A stretch of DNA of 64,000 bases, from assembly GCF_039541815.1 (NCBI RefSeq), contig NZ_BAABGY010000003.1:1-64000 (forward strand), in the 5' to 3' direction. The DNA comes from Flavisolibacter amylovorans (GTDB lineage Bacteria > Bacteroidota > Bacteroidia > Chitinophagales > Chitinophagaceae). Below, piece after piece: positions 1-7,837 of the stretch; position 1 is the stretch's first letter, and the number at the start of each line of letters is the position of its first letter. The translations under genes and the position numbers were made by a program. The notes under the pieces were generated by a model that had not been told where the DNA came from, searched no databases, and saw only the letters and a program-made list of their open reading frames with translations.

Positions 1-129
1 ACACGCAGTTCAATCAACCCTTATCCTAAAATCCAAATCCTTTTGAATAACCCTCCAAACAACCCGAACTGTCAGATCAACTCCTAACTATTACAGTTTA
101 GAATGGTTGTTGGCGCCAGCCTACCTCCC

Positions 130-180
130 TGAAACCTTCCTAAACTTTCCTGAACCTCCCTGAACCTTCCTGAACCTTGC
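130..180. repeat. Tandem 10-nt array upstream of hisIE
   Basis: Five in-phase units of about 10 nt resembling TGAACCTTCC (130-140, 141-150, 151-160, 161-170, 171-180). The array ends 12 nt before the -7-like element of hisIE, so it covers the position where a -33 element would lie. The same word family, also with period 10, recurs at 25551-25640 in front of the RND permease gene. Confidence 0.85.
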
Positions 181-191
181 ACTCCCTCGCC

Positions 192-199
192 TACCTTTG
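192..199 (+). promoter_or_regulatory. -7 element (TACCTTTG) of hisIE
   Basis: Perfect match to the Bacteroidota -7 consensus TAnnTTTG. Only five bases separate it from the hisIE ATG at 205, so transcription should start at or next to the start codon. No clear -33 TTTG is present at the usual 19-21 nt spacing because the tandem array occupies that interval. Confidence 0.55.
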
Positions 200-204
200 C
201 GGGC

Positions 205-819
205 ATGAATACAGCGCTCGAAAACCTCGACTTCTCCAAGTATGCCGATGGCCTCATCCCGGCCGTGGTGCAGGATTACGGCACCCAGAAAGTGCTCATG
301 CTCGGTTTTATGAACGAAGAGGCGCTGCATCATACCGAGCAGACCGGCCTGGTCACCTTTTTCAGCCGCTCCAAGGGCCGGCTCTGGACGAAGGGCGAAG
401 AAAGCGGCAACCACCTGCAGCTCCGCCAGATCCTTGTCGACTGTGACCGCGACAGCCTGCTCGTGAAGGCCGTGCCGTCGGGGCCCGTTTGCCACACCGG
501 CGCCGACACCTGCTGGACCGAAAAGAACAGCCGCGAAGACTTCCTGTATTACCTCGAGCACATCATCGAGCTGCGCCGCAAGGGCACCGACGAAAGCTCC
601 TACGTGAAGAAGCTGTTTGCCAAAGGCATCAATAAGATCGCCCAGAAAGTGGGCGAGGAAGCAGTGGAGCTCGTGATCGAGTCGAAGGACGTTAATAGGG
701 CGTTATTTTTGGGAGAAGCGGCCGACCTGCTTTTTCACTATTTGGTATTATTGCAAGCGAAAGATTGCACGCTGGCCGACGTTGTGAAGGAACTCCAGCA
801 CCGCCATCAACCGAAATAA
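205..819 (+). CDS. hisIE: Bifunctional phosphoribosyl-AMP cyclohydrolase / phosphoribosyl-ATP pyrophosphatase (HisIE)
   Basis: Catalyses steps 2 and 3 of histidine synthesis in the cytoplasm. The 204 residues hold an N-terminal HisI domain (about 15-110) with the metal motif DCDRD (79-83) and zinc cysteines C96 and C103. The C-terminal HisE domain (about 115-204) has the helix motif KVGEEAVEL (148-156) and acidic residues E171 and D174. The length is normal for the fusion. It is separated from hisH-hisA-hisF, which lie about 7 kb away on the other strand. The stop is followed after one base by the start of the TlpA-like gene, so the two are probably cotranscribed. Confidence 0.96.
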   Translation: MNTALENLDFSKYADGLIPAVVQDYGTQKVLMLGFMNEEALHHTEQTGLVTFFSRSKGRLWTKGEESGNHLQLRQILVDCDRDSLLVKAVPSGPVCHTGADTCWTEKNSREDFLYYLEHIIELRRKGTDESSYVKKLFAKGINKIAQKVGEEAVELVIESKDVNRALFLGEAADLLFHYLVLLQAKDCTLADVVKELQHRHQPK

Positions 820-820
820 C

Positions 821-1966
821 ATGAAAAGATTTTTTACGCTCCTGTTGCTCCTCCCTGCCGCCGCCTGGTCGCAGGAAGGGTTTCGCATCAGCGCCAGCAT
901 TCCCGGGCTTAAAGACAGCACCGAGGTGAAGCTGCTCAACACGCACCAGAACAATACGGTGATCGCCACCGCGCACAGCAAGAAGGGCGCCTTCGAGCTC
1001 CGCGGACAGGTGGGCGAGCCGGCCCTTGCCGTGCTCTCGCTGGGCACCACGGGCTCCGTGTACGTATACGTCGAGAACACCGAGATGAAGCTCAGTGCCG
1101 GCCCGGCGCTGGAGGTGAAGGAGAAAACAAAAACGCCGACAACCAAAGTAAAGTCGGAAGGCCCCGCGCCCGACCTCGCCAGCATCCGCCTCGAAGGCTC
1201 CCGCTCGCATGCCGACTTCCTGCAGTTCCAGGCGATCTTCTCCCCCATCCTTGGCAAAGTGCAGAGCATGGGCAACCAGATCCAGTCGACCCAGGACCCC
1301 GCGCTCCGCAACGGGCTCATCGCTTCCTACGACTCGGTACGCCAGCAACTCAATAACGAGGTCGGCCGCTTCGTGCAGGAAAAGCGCAGCTCCTACGTGT
1401 CGCCCTTCCTGATGTACATCACAGCGCCCGTGCTCGACAACTACGTGGTGCTCAACGAGCGCTTCGGCCAGCTCGACAGCACGGTCCGCAACTCCAACAT
1501 CGGGCGCGCGCTTGGCCAGAACATCGCCAACGGCCTCGTAGGCGCGATCGGCTCCGACGCCCTCAACTTTACACAGGCCGATACTACCGGCAAGCCCGTT
1601 TCACTGGCCTCCTTCAAAGGCAAATGGGTACTGCTCGACTTCTGGGCCTCCTGGTGCAAGCCCTGCCGGATCGAGAATCCGAACGTAGTGAAGGCCTTCC
1701 AGAAATTCAGCAACAAGAACTTCACCATCCTCGGCGTTTCGCTCGACCAGCGCCGCGAAGCATGGATCAAGGCGATCAACGACGACAAGCTCACCTGGAC
1801 CAACGTCAGCGACTTGCAGCAATGGAGCAACGCCGTGGCGCAGCTGTACCACGTGCAGGGCATCCCGCAAAATTTCCTCATCGATCCCAACGGGAAGATC
1901 GTAGGCAAGAACCTCCGCGGCGCCGAGCTCGAAGCCAAGCTGTGCGAGCTGCTCGGGTGTAACTAA
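821..1966 (+). CDS. TlpA-family thiol-disulfide oxidoreductase with N-terminal DUF4369-like domain
   Basis: An exported redox protein of 381 residues. An N-terminal signal peptide (MKRFFTLLLLLPAAAWSQ) is followed by a DUF4369-like beta domain, a helical linker, and a C-terminal thioredoxin fold (about 240-381). The active site WCKPC lies near residue 280. This architecture is common in Bacteroidota, where such proteins act at the periplasmic face of the membrane in disulfide exchange or cytochrome maturation. The substrate is unknown. The start follows hisIE by one base, an odd pairing with histidine synthesis that looks like operon packing rather than shared function. A terminator follows at 1987. 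Confidence 0.88.
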   Translation: MKRFFTLLLLLPAAAWSQEGFRISASIPGLKDSTEVKLLNTHQNNTVIATAHSKKGAFELRGQVGEPALAVLSLGTTGSVYVYVENTEMKLSAGPALEVKEKTKTPTTKVKSEGPAPDLASIRLEGSRSHADFLQFQAIFSPILGKVQSMGNQIQSTQDPALRNGLIASYDSVRQQLNNEVGRFVQEKRSSYVSPFLMYITAPVLDNYVVLNERFGQLDSTVRNSNIGRALGQNIANGLVGAIGSDALNFTQADTTGKPVSLASFKGKWVLLDFWASWCKPCRIENPNVVKAFQKFSNKNFTILGVSLDQRREAWIKAINDDKLTWTNVSDLQQWSNAVAQLYHVQGIPQNFLIDPNGKIVGKNLRGAELEAKLCELLGCN

Positions 1967-1986
1967 GCGCTAAAAAAGAATTTAAG

Positions 1987-2011
1987 AACCTGTCTGCGGA
2001 CAGGTTTTTTT
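1987..2011 (+). terminator. Rho-independent terminator after the tlpA-like gene
   Basis: An 8-bp stem (AACCTGTC / GACAGGTT) with loop TGCG is followed by a T tract. It lies 20 nt after the stop codon and closes the hisIE-tlpA unit. Confidence 0.85.
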
Positions 2012-2039
2012 ATGGAACGTTCATTGCACGAAAGAAGGC

Positions 2040-2909
2040 ATGAGAAACTTGCTCTCCGTACTTCTGCTTCCTGTGGCGCTTGCTGCCTGCACCGGGAACG
2101 CGACCACCTCAGAAAGCAACGGCGCTGCGCTGCCTGCGCACAACCTCGACAAGCCCCTGAACACCTGGAATCTCTCCCCCGACCTCATCGAGATCTCGGG
2201 GATCACGCCGGCCGGACGCAACCAGATCCTGGCCATCGAGGATGCAACGCGCCATGTGTACCTGCTGGACCTCGCCAGCGGCGCCCGCGTGCGGCACAAG
2301 GGCTTGCTGCGCACCAGCGACAATACGAAGATCGATATGGAAGGCATCGAGCTCGTAGGCAACACGGCCTATGCCGTGCGCAGTAACGGGATGTTGCTCG
2401 AAATCACCGACTGGGCCGGCTCGCCCAAAGTGCGCGAGCTCCAGACCGGCATTCCCGAACGCGAGAATATCGAGGGCATTGCCTACGACCCGGTTTCCGG
2501 GCACCTGCTGCTCGCTTCGAAAGAGTTCCAAGGTAAAAAGGGGAAGAAGGGAAAGAACGACAGCCGCATCATTTACGCGTACGATCTGAAAGCCGGCGCC
2601 CTGCTGCCCGAGCCCTTCCTGGAGATCGGACCGGAGGCGGTGGCGAAGATGGGTAACGGCAAGGGAGGCTTCCACCCTTCCGCGATCGCCGTGCATCCGC
2701 GCACCGGGGAGATTTGCGTGCTGGGCTCGGCAGGCATCCGCGGGCTGGCCTGCTTCGGCCGCGACGGTTCTTTGCGCTCCTTTACGCCGATCCGCGACGC
2801 GCTGATGCCGCAGCCCGAGGGTCTTTGCTTTGGCCCCGACGGCACTCTTTACATCAGCACCGAGGGCTCGGGCGATGCCCCTGCTCGCTTGTTCTCCTTC
2901 AAGGGATAG
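2040..2909 (+). CDS. Beta-propeller lipoprotein, SdiA-regulated-like
   Basis: A 289-residue protein with a lipoprotein signal (LLPVALAAC, lipid cysteine near residue 17). The rest reads as a beta-propeller with repeated blade motifs such as EISGITP, DMEGIEL, NIEGIAYDP and QPEGLCFGPDGTLYISTEG. This pattern is typical of the SdiA-regulated/phytase-like propeller family, probably facing the periplasm or cell surface. No catalytic site can be assigned. A lysine-rich insertion (KGKKGKKGKND, near residue 165) sits between blades. The gene stands alone between two terminators. Confidence 0.72.
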   Translation: MRNLLSVLLLPVALAACTGNATTSESNGAALPAHNLDKPLNTWNLSPDLIEISGITPAGRNQILAIEDATRHVYLLDLASGARVRHKGLLRTSDNTKIDMEGIELVGNTAYAVRSNGMLLEITDWAGSPKVRELQTGIPERENIEGIAYDPVSGHLLLASKEFQGKKGKKGKNDSRIIYAYDLKAGALLPEPFLEIGPEAVAKMGNGKGGFHPSAIAVHPRTGEICVLGSAGIRGLACFGRDGSLRSFTPIRDALMPQPEGLCFGPDGTLYISTEGSGDAPARLFSFKG

Positions 2910-2931
2910 TAGCCCATGAATCTAAAAAAGT

Positions 2932-2955
2932 CGGGCGGCCTTTGGCCGCCCGGTT
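2932..2955. terminator. Terminator between convergent genes
   Basis: A 9-bp GC-rich stem (CGGGCGGCC / GGCCGCCCG) with a TTT loop, 22 nt after the propeller-lipoprotein stop. A-rich and T-rich flanks suggest it can serve the convergent gene at 2988 as well. Confidence 0.75.
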
Positions 2956-2987
2956 TGTAGAAATACGGTATGAGGGCAAGTGCTCAC

Positions 2988-3338
2988 TTACCGACGCTCG
3001 CGCCGGGGATGCAGCACGCTGTCCTTTCGGGGTGCGCTGAAGCCCTGTCCGTTGGTGCCCGTGGCCTCGTTGCCGGTAGGCGTCGCTCGCTGCCCGTTCT
3101 TCCACGGGTACATCTTGTCTTCTTCCAGGGGCACCTTCTGAACAGCGACCTTCTTCTTTCCCGACTTCGTCTTTTTCACCTTCCTGACCTGTTTATGATG
3201 TAAAGCGCCCCGGTTGCCACCGGAGGCCGACACCGATGCGGCGTCGCGCGAGCCGCCGTTTCCGCCGCCTGAGCTTTGTGCCATTGCCGGCGCGCCCAGG
3301 CAGAGCAGTACGCCGGCTATCAGGATCATTCGCTTCAT
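2988..3338 (-). CDS. Small secreted basic protein of unknown function
   Basis: 116 residues from the ATG at 3338. That start was chosen because it opens a clean signal peptide (MKRMILIAGVLLCLGAPAMAQ); an upstream ATG adds 11 unlikely residues. The mature part has a Gly/Ser-rich segment (SSGGGNGGS), a Lys-rich stretch (KKTKSGKKK) and a low-complexity Arg-rich tail. I recognise no family. The charge pattern suggests an extracellular or periplasmic polyanion-binding or structural peptide, which is inference. It is divergent from the metallo-beta-lactamase-fold gene. Confidence 0.6.
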   Translation of the reverse strand: MKRMILIAGVLLCLGAPAMAQSSGGGNGGSRDAASVSASGGNRGALHHKQVRKVKKTKSGKKKVAVQKVPLEEDKMYPWKNGQRATPTGNEATGTNGQGFSAPRKDSVLHPRRERR

Positions 3339-3458
3339 GTTGTACCGATTTTGTCCGGTGTGTTGCCGCAAACGGGGGGCCAGATTGAGGCGGTTTGGGG
3401 CGGAAGCGCGCCCACTTCGATGGTATGTTATTTGTGCCCTTTATCCCAAAATGCATTT

Positions 3459-4493
3459 ATGAACAGAACGGCCATAAATAACCGGGTGGTAACTGCCACC
3501 GCAGAGCACGAGATCGGGAAGAACCAGTATGTGGTGGCACCCGGGGTGTGGCGGGTGAAGGATAAATTCGTAAACGCCTTTATCGTGCAGAACTCAGAAG
3601 GCACCAACAACTGGGTGCTAGTCGACGCCGGCATCAAGTCGTCGGCCTCCAAGATCCGCGACCTGGCAAAGACGGTGTTCGGCTCGGGCAACAGCCGCCC
3701 CACGGCCATCGTGCTCACTCACGGTCACTTCGATCACGTAGGTGCGCTCATCGAGCTCGCCGACGAGTGGGGCGTTCCCATCTATTGTCATAAGCTCGAG
3801 GTGCCCTTCCTTACCGGCAAGGCAGAGTATCCGCCTGCAGACCCGTCGGTAGGCGGCGGCCTCATGGCCACAATGTCGTTCACGTTCCCGCGTGGCCCCA
3901 TCAACGTAGAAGACCGCCTGCGGGTGATCGAGGAAGACGGCACGCTTCCCGGGCTGCCGGAGTGGCGCTGGCTTCATACGCCCGGTCATGCCCCGGGGCA
4001 TATCAGCATCTACCGCGAGCGCGATGGCGTGCTGGTGGCCGGCGATGCCCTCACCACCACCAACCAGAATTCCGCGATATCGGTGATGACGCAGAAAAAG
4101 ACGCTGCTTGGCCCGCCGGCTTACTTCACCATCGACTGGGGTGCCGCCGCGCGCTCGGTGCGCCTGCTGGCGCAGCTGCAGCCGCAGGTGATCGCCACCG
4201 GACACGGCCAGAGCATGTATGGTGCGGAAGCGCGGAAGGCCCTCAACAAGCTCACGCGTGAGTTCTGGGACATCGCGATGCCCGAAGAAGGACGCTATGT
4301 GCACGAGCCCGCACTGACCAATGAAGACGGGGTGACCTACATCCCGCCGGAGAAGAAGAACTACACCTTCGTAGCAACCATCGCCGTTGCAGCCGTTGCC
4401 ATCGGCCTGGGCATCTACCTGATGCGCCAGCGCCGCCGCAACCGCCAGGAATGGGCCGCAGTGATGCGCCAGCTGGGCGATGCGCAGCGCTAA
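3459..4493 (+). CDS. MBL-fold metallo-hydrolase with C-terminal membrane anchor
   Basis: 344 residues from the ATG at 3459. The longer frame back to 3276 starts inside non-coding-looking sequence. The metal motif THGHFDH (about 87-93) is followed by HTPGHAPGHISIY, AGDAL and a late GHG, so the full set of zinc ligands seems present. A single transmembrane helix near the C-terminus (FVATIAVAAVAIGLGIYLM) precedes an Arg-rich tail, so the enzyme is probably membrane-tethered. The subfamily is glyoxalase-II/RNase-Z-like hydrolases of unassigned substrate. The C-terminal anchor is unusual for this fold. Confidence 0.85.
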   Translation: MNRTAINNRVVTATAEHEIGKNQYVVAPGVWRVKDKFVNAFIVQNSEGTNNWVLVDAGIKSSASKIRDLAKTVFGSGNSRPTAIVLTHGHFDHVGALIELADEWGVPIYCHKLEVPFLTGKAEYPPADPSVGGGLMATMSFTFPRGPINVEDRLRVIEEDGTLPGLPEWRWLHTPGHAPGHISIYRERDGVLVAGDALTTTNQNSAISVMTQKKTLLGPPAYFTIDWGAAARSVRLLAQLQPQVIATGHGQSMYGAEARKALNKLTREFWDIAMPEEGRYVHEPALTNEDGVTYIPPEKKNYTFVATIAVAAVAIGLGIYLMRQRRRNRQEWAAVMRQLGDAQR

Positions 4494-4550
4494 TGATACC
4501 AGCGGCGCCCCGATGGCCCGTAGCATTACGGTGCCGCAGCGCCCGGCAAG

Positions 4551-4584
4551 AAAGAGCCCCGACGAAGTTGTCGGGGCTCTTTTC
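4551..4584. terminator. Bidirectional terminator between the MBL gene and pdxJ
   Basis: A 13-bp perfect stem (AAAGAGCCCCGAC / GTCGGGGCTCTTT) with loop GAAGTT. A and T flanks on both sides serve both converging transcripts. Confidence 0.92.
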
Positions 4585-4599
4585 GTTCAGGGCAACCGG

Positions 4600-5316
4600 T
4601 CAAGCCAGTTGCCGCTTATAGAGCTGGATGGTATTTTCAAAGCCCAGGTACAGCGCGTCCGCGATGAGCGCATGGCCGATGCTGACTTCGTCGAGCTGCG
4701 GCAGGTGCTGCTTCAGGAAAGCAAGGTTCTGCAGGTCGAGGTCGTGGCCGGCGTTGATGCCCAGGCCCAGCTCGGCAGCCCTTTTCGCGGCAGCACGATA
4801 CGGCGCTACCGCGGCTTCCCGGTCGGAGGCATAGCCGCGGGCGTAGGCTTCGGTATACAGTTCGATGCGATCGGTGCCGGTGTCGGCTGCGCCTTCCACC
4901 ATATCGATGGCGGGGTCTACAAAGATCGAAACCCGGATGCCGGCCTTCTTGAAGACGCCAATGATATCGCGCAGGTAGTCGTGGTGCCGGCGGGTGTCCC
5001 AACCATGATCCGACGTAAGCTGTCCGAGCTCGTCGGGCACGAGCGTTACCTGGTGCGGACGCACGTCGAGCACAAGGTCCACGAACGAACGCTCGCGCGG
5101 GTTGCCTTCTATGTTGAATTCCGTAGTGATCACCGGCTTGATGGCCCGCACGTCGGCATAGCGGATGTGCCGCTCATCGGGGCGTGGGTGCACGGTCACG
5201 CCGTCGGCTCCGAATTCCTGTGCGTCGATGGCGGCTTTGACTACATCCGGGTTATTGCCGCCGCGGCTGTTGCGCAGGGTAGCGATCTTGTTGATATTGA
5301 CGGAGAGCTTGGTCAT
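4600..5316 (-). CDS. pdxJ: Pyridoxine 5'-phosphate synthase
   Basis: A 238-residue TIM-barrel enzyme that condenses 1-deoxy-xylulose 5-phosphate with 3-amino-2-oxopropyl phosphate to form pyridoxine 5'-phosphate. Family hallmarks are LSVNINKIATLRNSRGG at the N-terminus, GADGVTVHPRPDERHI, the catalytic TEFNIEGNP region and GLGINAGHDLDLQN near the C-terminus. Its start overlaps the stop of the FkbM-type gene by 4 nt (ATGA), so it is the last gene of a translationally coupled trio. The other two members have no obvious link to vitamin B6. Confidence 0.97.
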   Translation of the reverse strand: MTKLSVNINKIATLRNSRGGNNPDVVKAAIDAQEFGADGVTVHPRPDERHIRYADVRAIKPVITTEFNIEGNPRERSFVDLVLDVRPHQVTLVPDELGQLTSDHGWDTRRHHDYLRDIIGVFKKAGIRVSIFVDPAIDMVEGAADTGTDRIELYTEAYARGYASDREAAVAPYRAAAKRAAELGLGINAGHDLDLQNLAFLKQHLPQLDEVSIGHALIADALYLGFENTIQLYKRQLA

Positions 5317-6038
5317 ATGCTGGGTTCAAAAACAAAGTTATTGATATATGCGGCGCCGTCGCCTTTCAGCGACTGCAGCGACTGGTGTACTGCGGCCCGA
5401 AACTCCGACAACGGCAGCTTGCGGCCGCCGGCAAAGAAATAGCCTGCATAGCCGCAATCGCGCAGCAGGCCGAAGATGGCGCCCATACGCTCGGGCCCGA
5501 CATGGCGCTCCTCGATCTCGATCAGCAGGTAAGGTCGCAGCTGCTTCAGCGTATCGAGCCCGCCCTGCAGCACTTCCCACTCGTGCCCCTCCACGTCGAT
5601 CTTCACCAGTGCCGGCTTCAACTGCCGCTGCGTGCAATACTGGTCGAGCGTAATCGTTTCAATCACCTGCTCTTCGGAATCGCCGTACTTATCGATCAGC
5701 GAGGCCTCGTACGACACATTGCCCTTTTGCGGCTGGATGTAAAAAAAGTTCTGACCCGACTGGTCGGAGAGCCCGAGTTGCTCCACGGTGACCTTGCGGC
5801 CGAAGAGCGACCGTAGCAATACGGTACCGCTTGGCTGCGGCTCAAAGGCTACCACGCGTCCTTCGGCGCCTACGCCTTTCAGCATCCAGTAGGTATAGGC
5901 ACCCTTGTGGGCGCCCACATCCATCGCGGTGGCACCCGGCTTCAGGTGCTGGAGCATCCAATCGATCTCATTCTGGTCGGCGCGCCGGTATTTCCAGGCG
6001 CGGTAATAAAGTTTCAGGGTTTGCTTGAGTGTCGCCAT
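5313..6038 (-). CDS. FkbM-family SAM-dependent methyltransferase
   Basis: 241 residues from the ATG at 6038, which overlaps the previous stop by one base; the longer frame to 6116 would run into that gene. It contains the SAM-binding motif AMDVGAHKGAYTYW and the family signature LVKIDVEGHEWEVLQGG. FkbM enzymes usually O-methylate sugars, lipids or secondary metabolites, and the substrate here is unknown. It sits between DUF2452 and pdxJ in a tightly packed minus-strand operon. Confidence 0.88.
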   Translation of the reverse strand: MATLKQTLKLYYRAWKYRRADQNEIDWMLQHLKPGATAMDVGAHKGAYTYWMLKGVGAEGRVVAFEPQPSGTVLLRSLFGRKVTVEQLGLSDQSGQNFFYIQPQKGNVSYEASLIDKYGDSEEQVIETITLDQYCTQRQLKPALVKIDVEGHEWEVLQGGLDTLKQLRPYLLIEIEERHVGPERMGAIFGLLRDCGYAGYFFAGGRKLPLSEFRAAVHQSLQSLKGDGAAYINNFVFEPSI

Positions 6039-6826
6039 CAGAGTTCTTTCCAGGTGTGATCGGCCAGTAACTGCACGGCGGCTACAAAGCCCTGGTAGGG
6101 CATGGCCGCGCCCCATTCCTTCGGAGAGATGAGGGAGATCATGTGATTGCCGTCCTGCTTTTCGTATAAGTAATAGATCTGCCCGATCTCGGGCTTGAAG
6201 GAGATCTTCGCGTTGTAGATCATCAGCGATAGCTCCTTGCGCTTGTGGATCTCCTGGGCCTGCAGCGCCAGCAGCTCGATCTGCTTGCGGATCTGGTCGA
6301 GCTGCATGTTGGTCTGCTCCTCCATGGCCGTCAGGGCCTTGTGGCGGATCACACCTTCCTCGGTGGGCTTTATCAGCGCGCCCGACACGGATGCCGAATA
6401 GGGCAGCACGCTCATCTGACGGTGAAACACTTCCACGTTGGTATAGGGCGCGCCATCGGCACGGAAGCCCTGCACGGTCAGTTTCAGGTAGCCGTTGGGC
6501 TGGATCTCGTGCACGATGTGCAGCGCCACCTGGCCGGCCCTGTAGAAATGCAGCTCGAAGGAAATGCTGTCGGTGAACGATACCTGCACCTCGTCGGCCA
6601 ACGCCTTGTCGGCAAAGGGATGCAGGTCGCCGTCGGCCTCGATGCTGTAGGAAGAGGTAAACGCTTCGTTTTCCAGGCTCACCCAGCTGTGTGTCACCTG
6701 AAGGGCACGCTGTCCCTCGGGACTCTCGATCTTGTAGATCCCGCTTTGGGGCCGGGTACCCGACTCGTAGGTTCCCTTTTCGGGAAACAGCTGCCAGCTA
6801 CCCAGGAAGTTATAGGCTTGAACCAT
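6038..6826 (-). CDS. DUF2452-containing protein with an N-terminal beta-rich extension
   Basis: 262 residues. The C-terminal half (about 145-262) matches my memory of DUF2452: MEEQTNMQLDQIRKQIELLALQAQEIHKRKELSLMIYNAKISFKPEIGQIYYLYEK in sense, ending in LLADHTWKEL. DUF2452 proteins are usually only about this half. Here a 140-residue N-terminal domain opens with NFLGSWQLFPEKGTYE, contains beta-strand-like alternation and resembles a lipocalin-like fold. Function is unknown. It is first in the coupled DUF2452-fkbM-pdxJ unit and its -7 element sits only 4 nt before the ATG. Confidence 0.75.
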   Translation of the reverse strand: MVQAYNFLGSWQLFPEKGTYESGTRPQSGIYKIESPEGQRALQVTHSWVSLENEAFTSSYSIEADGDLHPFADKALADEVQVSFTDSISFELHFYRAGQVALHIVHEIQPNGYLKLTVQGFRADGAPYTNVEVFHRQMSVLPYSASVSGALIKPTEEGVIRHKALTAMEEQTNMQLDQIRKQIELLALQAQEIHKRKELSLMIYNAKISFKPEIGQIYYLYEKQDGNHMISLISPKEWGAAMPYQGFVAAVQLLADHTWKEL

Positions 6827-6830
6827 TCGG

Positions 6831-6838
6831 CAAAAGTA
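6831..6838 (-). promoter_or_regulatory. -7 element (TACTTTTG) of the DUF2452 gene
   Basis: Exact TAnnTTTG match on the minus strand with four bases before the ATG, predicting a leaderless or nearly leaderless transcript. Its TA is formed by the edge of the AATGTGCT tandem array. Confidence 0.5.
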
Positions 6839-6869
6839 ATGTGCTAATGTGCTAATGAGTTAATGTGCT
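6838..6869. repeat. Tandem 8-nt array (AATGTGCT)
   Basis: Four in-phase 8-mers: AATGTGCT, AATGTGCT, AATGAGTT, AATGTGCT. The array lies immediately upstream of the DUF2452 gene and overlaps its -7 element by one base. The same word family starts at the stop codons of the M61 gene (51155) and rpmG (61742). Confidence 0.85.
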
Positions 6870-6923
6870 GATAAAAGGCCATCCATTTCCTTGGGCTGAC
6901 GTATTGCCGGATAACAGGCAAGG

Positions 6924-7682
6924 TCACAACCGAACTTCTACACCTTGCTCCTTCAGGTAGGCTTTGAGGTCGGGGATGGAGATCTCGCCGAAGTGGAACA
7001 CCGAGGCGGCGAGGGCGGCGTCGGCAGCGCCCTTTGTGAAGGCATCCGCGAAGTGGTCCATTGTGCCGCCGCCGCCGGAGGCGATGACGGGTACCGGGAG
7101 GGCATCGGAAAGACGGCGCGTGATGTCGAGGGCGAAGCCTGTTTTCGTGCCGTCATGGTTCATGGAAGTGAGCAGGATCTCACCGGCGCCCAGATCAACG
7201 GCCTGGCGGGCCCAATCGAAACAGCGCACGTCGGTCTTTTTGCGGCCGCCCTGCAGGTACACATACCACTCGCCGTCATCTTCGAGCCGGGTATCGATCG
7301 CCAGCACCACGCACTGGCTCCCGGCCATGCGGGCTATGTCGGAAACGAGCCCCGGGTTGTCGAAGGCAGCGGTGTTCACGGAAATCTTGTCGGCACCCGC
7401 GGCAAGCAGGGCGCTCACATCCTCGGTAGACCGGATGCCGCCTCCTACCGTGAACGGGATATTGATGGTATGGGCCACTTCGTGCACGAGCGCGGCCAGC
7501 GTCTTCCGTTTTTCTACCGTTGCGGTGATGTCGAGGAACACGAGCTCGTCGGCCCCCTGCCGCGCATATTCCGCGGCGAGTGCCACCGGGTCGCCCGCGT
7601 CGCGCAGGTTCACGAAGTTGGTGCCCTTCACCGTGCGGCCGTCCTTGATGTCGAGGCAGGGAATGATGCGTTTGGCGAGCAT
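6924..7682 (-). CDS. hisF: Imidazole glycerol phosphate synthase, cyclase subunit
   Basis: A 252-residue TIM barrel that forms imidazole glycerol phosphate and AICAR together with HisH. The catalytic aspartates appear in IIPCLDIKDGRTVKG (about D11) and VVLAIDTRLED (about D130), and the phosphate-binding GGGI and ASGGGG loops are intact. It follows hisA after a 139-nt spacer filled by two tandem arrays, one of which ends three bases before this ATG. It probably belongs to the hisH-hisA-hisF unit, although the spacer could uncouple it. Confidence 0.98.
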   Translation of the reverse strand: MLAKRIIPCLDIKDGRTVKGTNFVNLRDAGDPVALAAEYARQGADELVFLDITATVEKRKTLAALVHEVAHTINIPFTVGGGIRSTEDVSALLAAGADKISVNTAAFDNPGLVSDIARMAGSQCVVLAIDTRLEDDGEWYVYLQGGRKKTDVRCFDWARQAVDLGAGEILLTSMNHDGTKTGFALDITRRLSDALPVPVIASGGGGTMDHFADAFTKGAADAALAASVFHFGEISIPDLKAYLKEQGVEVRL

Positions 7683-7687
7683 AATGT

Positions 7688-7719
7688 TTATTGGTCTATT
7701 GGTCTATTTGTTTATTGGT
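7688..7719. repeat. Tandem 8-nt array (YTATTRGT type) before hisF
   Basis: Four in-phase 8-mers (TTATTGGT, CTATTGGT, CTATTTGT, TTATTGGT) directly upstream of the hisF start. The far edge reads TTATTGGTAAGGGTCGT. That is nearly identical to the edge of the array before trpA (10259 onward), so the two arrays share a boundary as well as the word. Confidence 0.85.
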
Positions 7720-7799
7720 AAGGGTCGTTCAAACCGGCCATTTCTTTCCGTCGTTTGCTGGATGGTTTTTGATCAAGGCTTACTTGGTCTCGGGATAAC

Positions 7800-7837
7800 T
7801 GTTCAAAACCCCCAAAACCTTTCAAAACCTTTTTAGC
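7800..7837. repeat. AAAACCTTTC-type array containing the hisA stop codon
   Basis: Read on the hisA strand this is AAAGGTTTTG-like units of 9-10 nt. The array contains the last hisA codons and the TGA, encoding the terminal residues Lys-Arg-Phe and the stop, then continues into the spacer. Confidence 0.8.
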
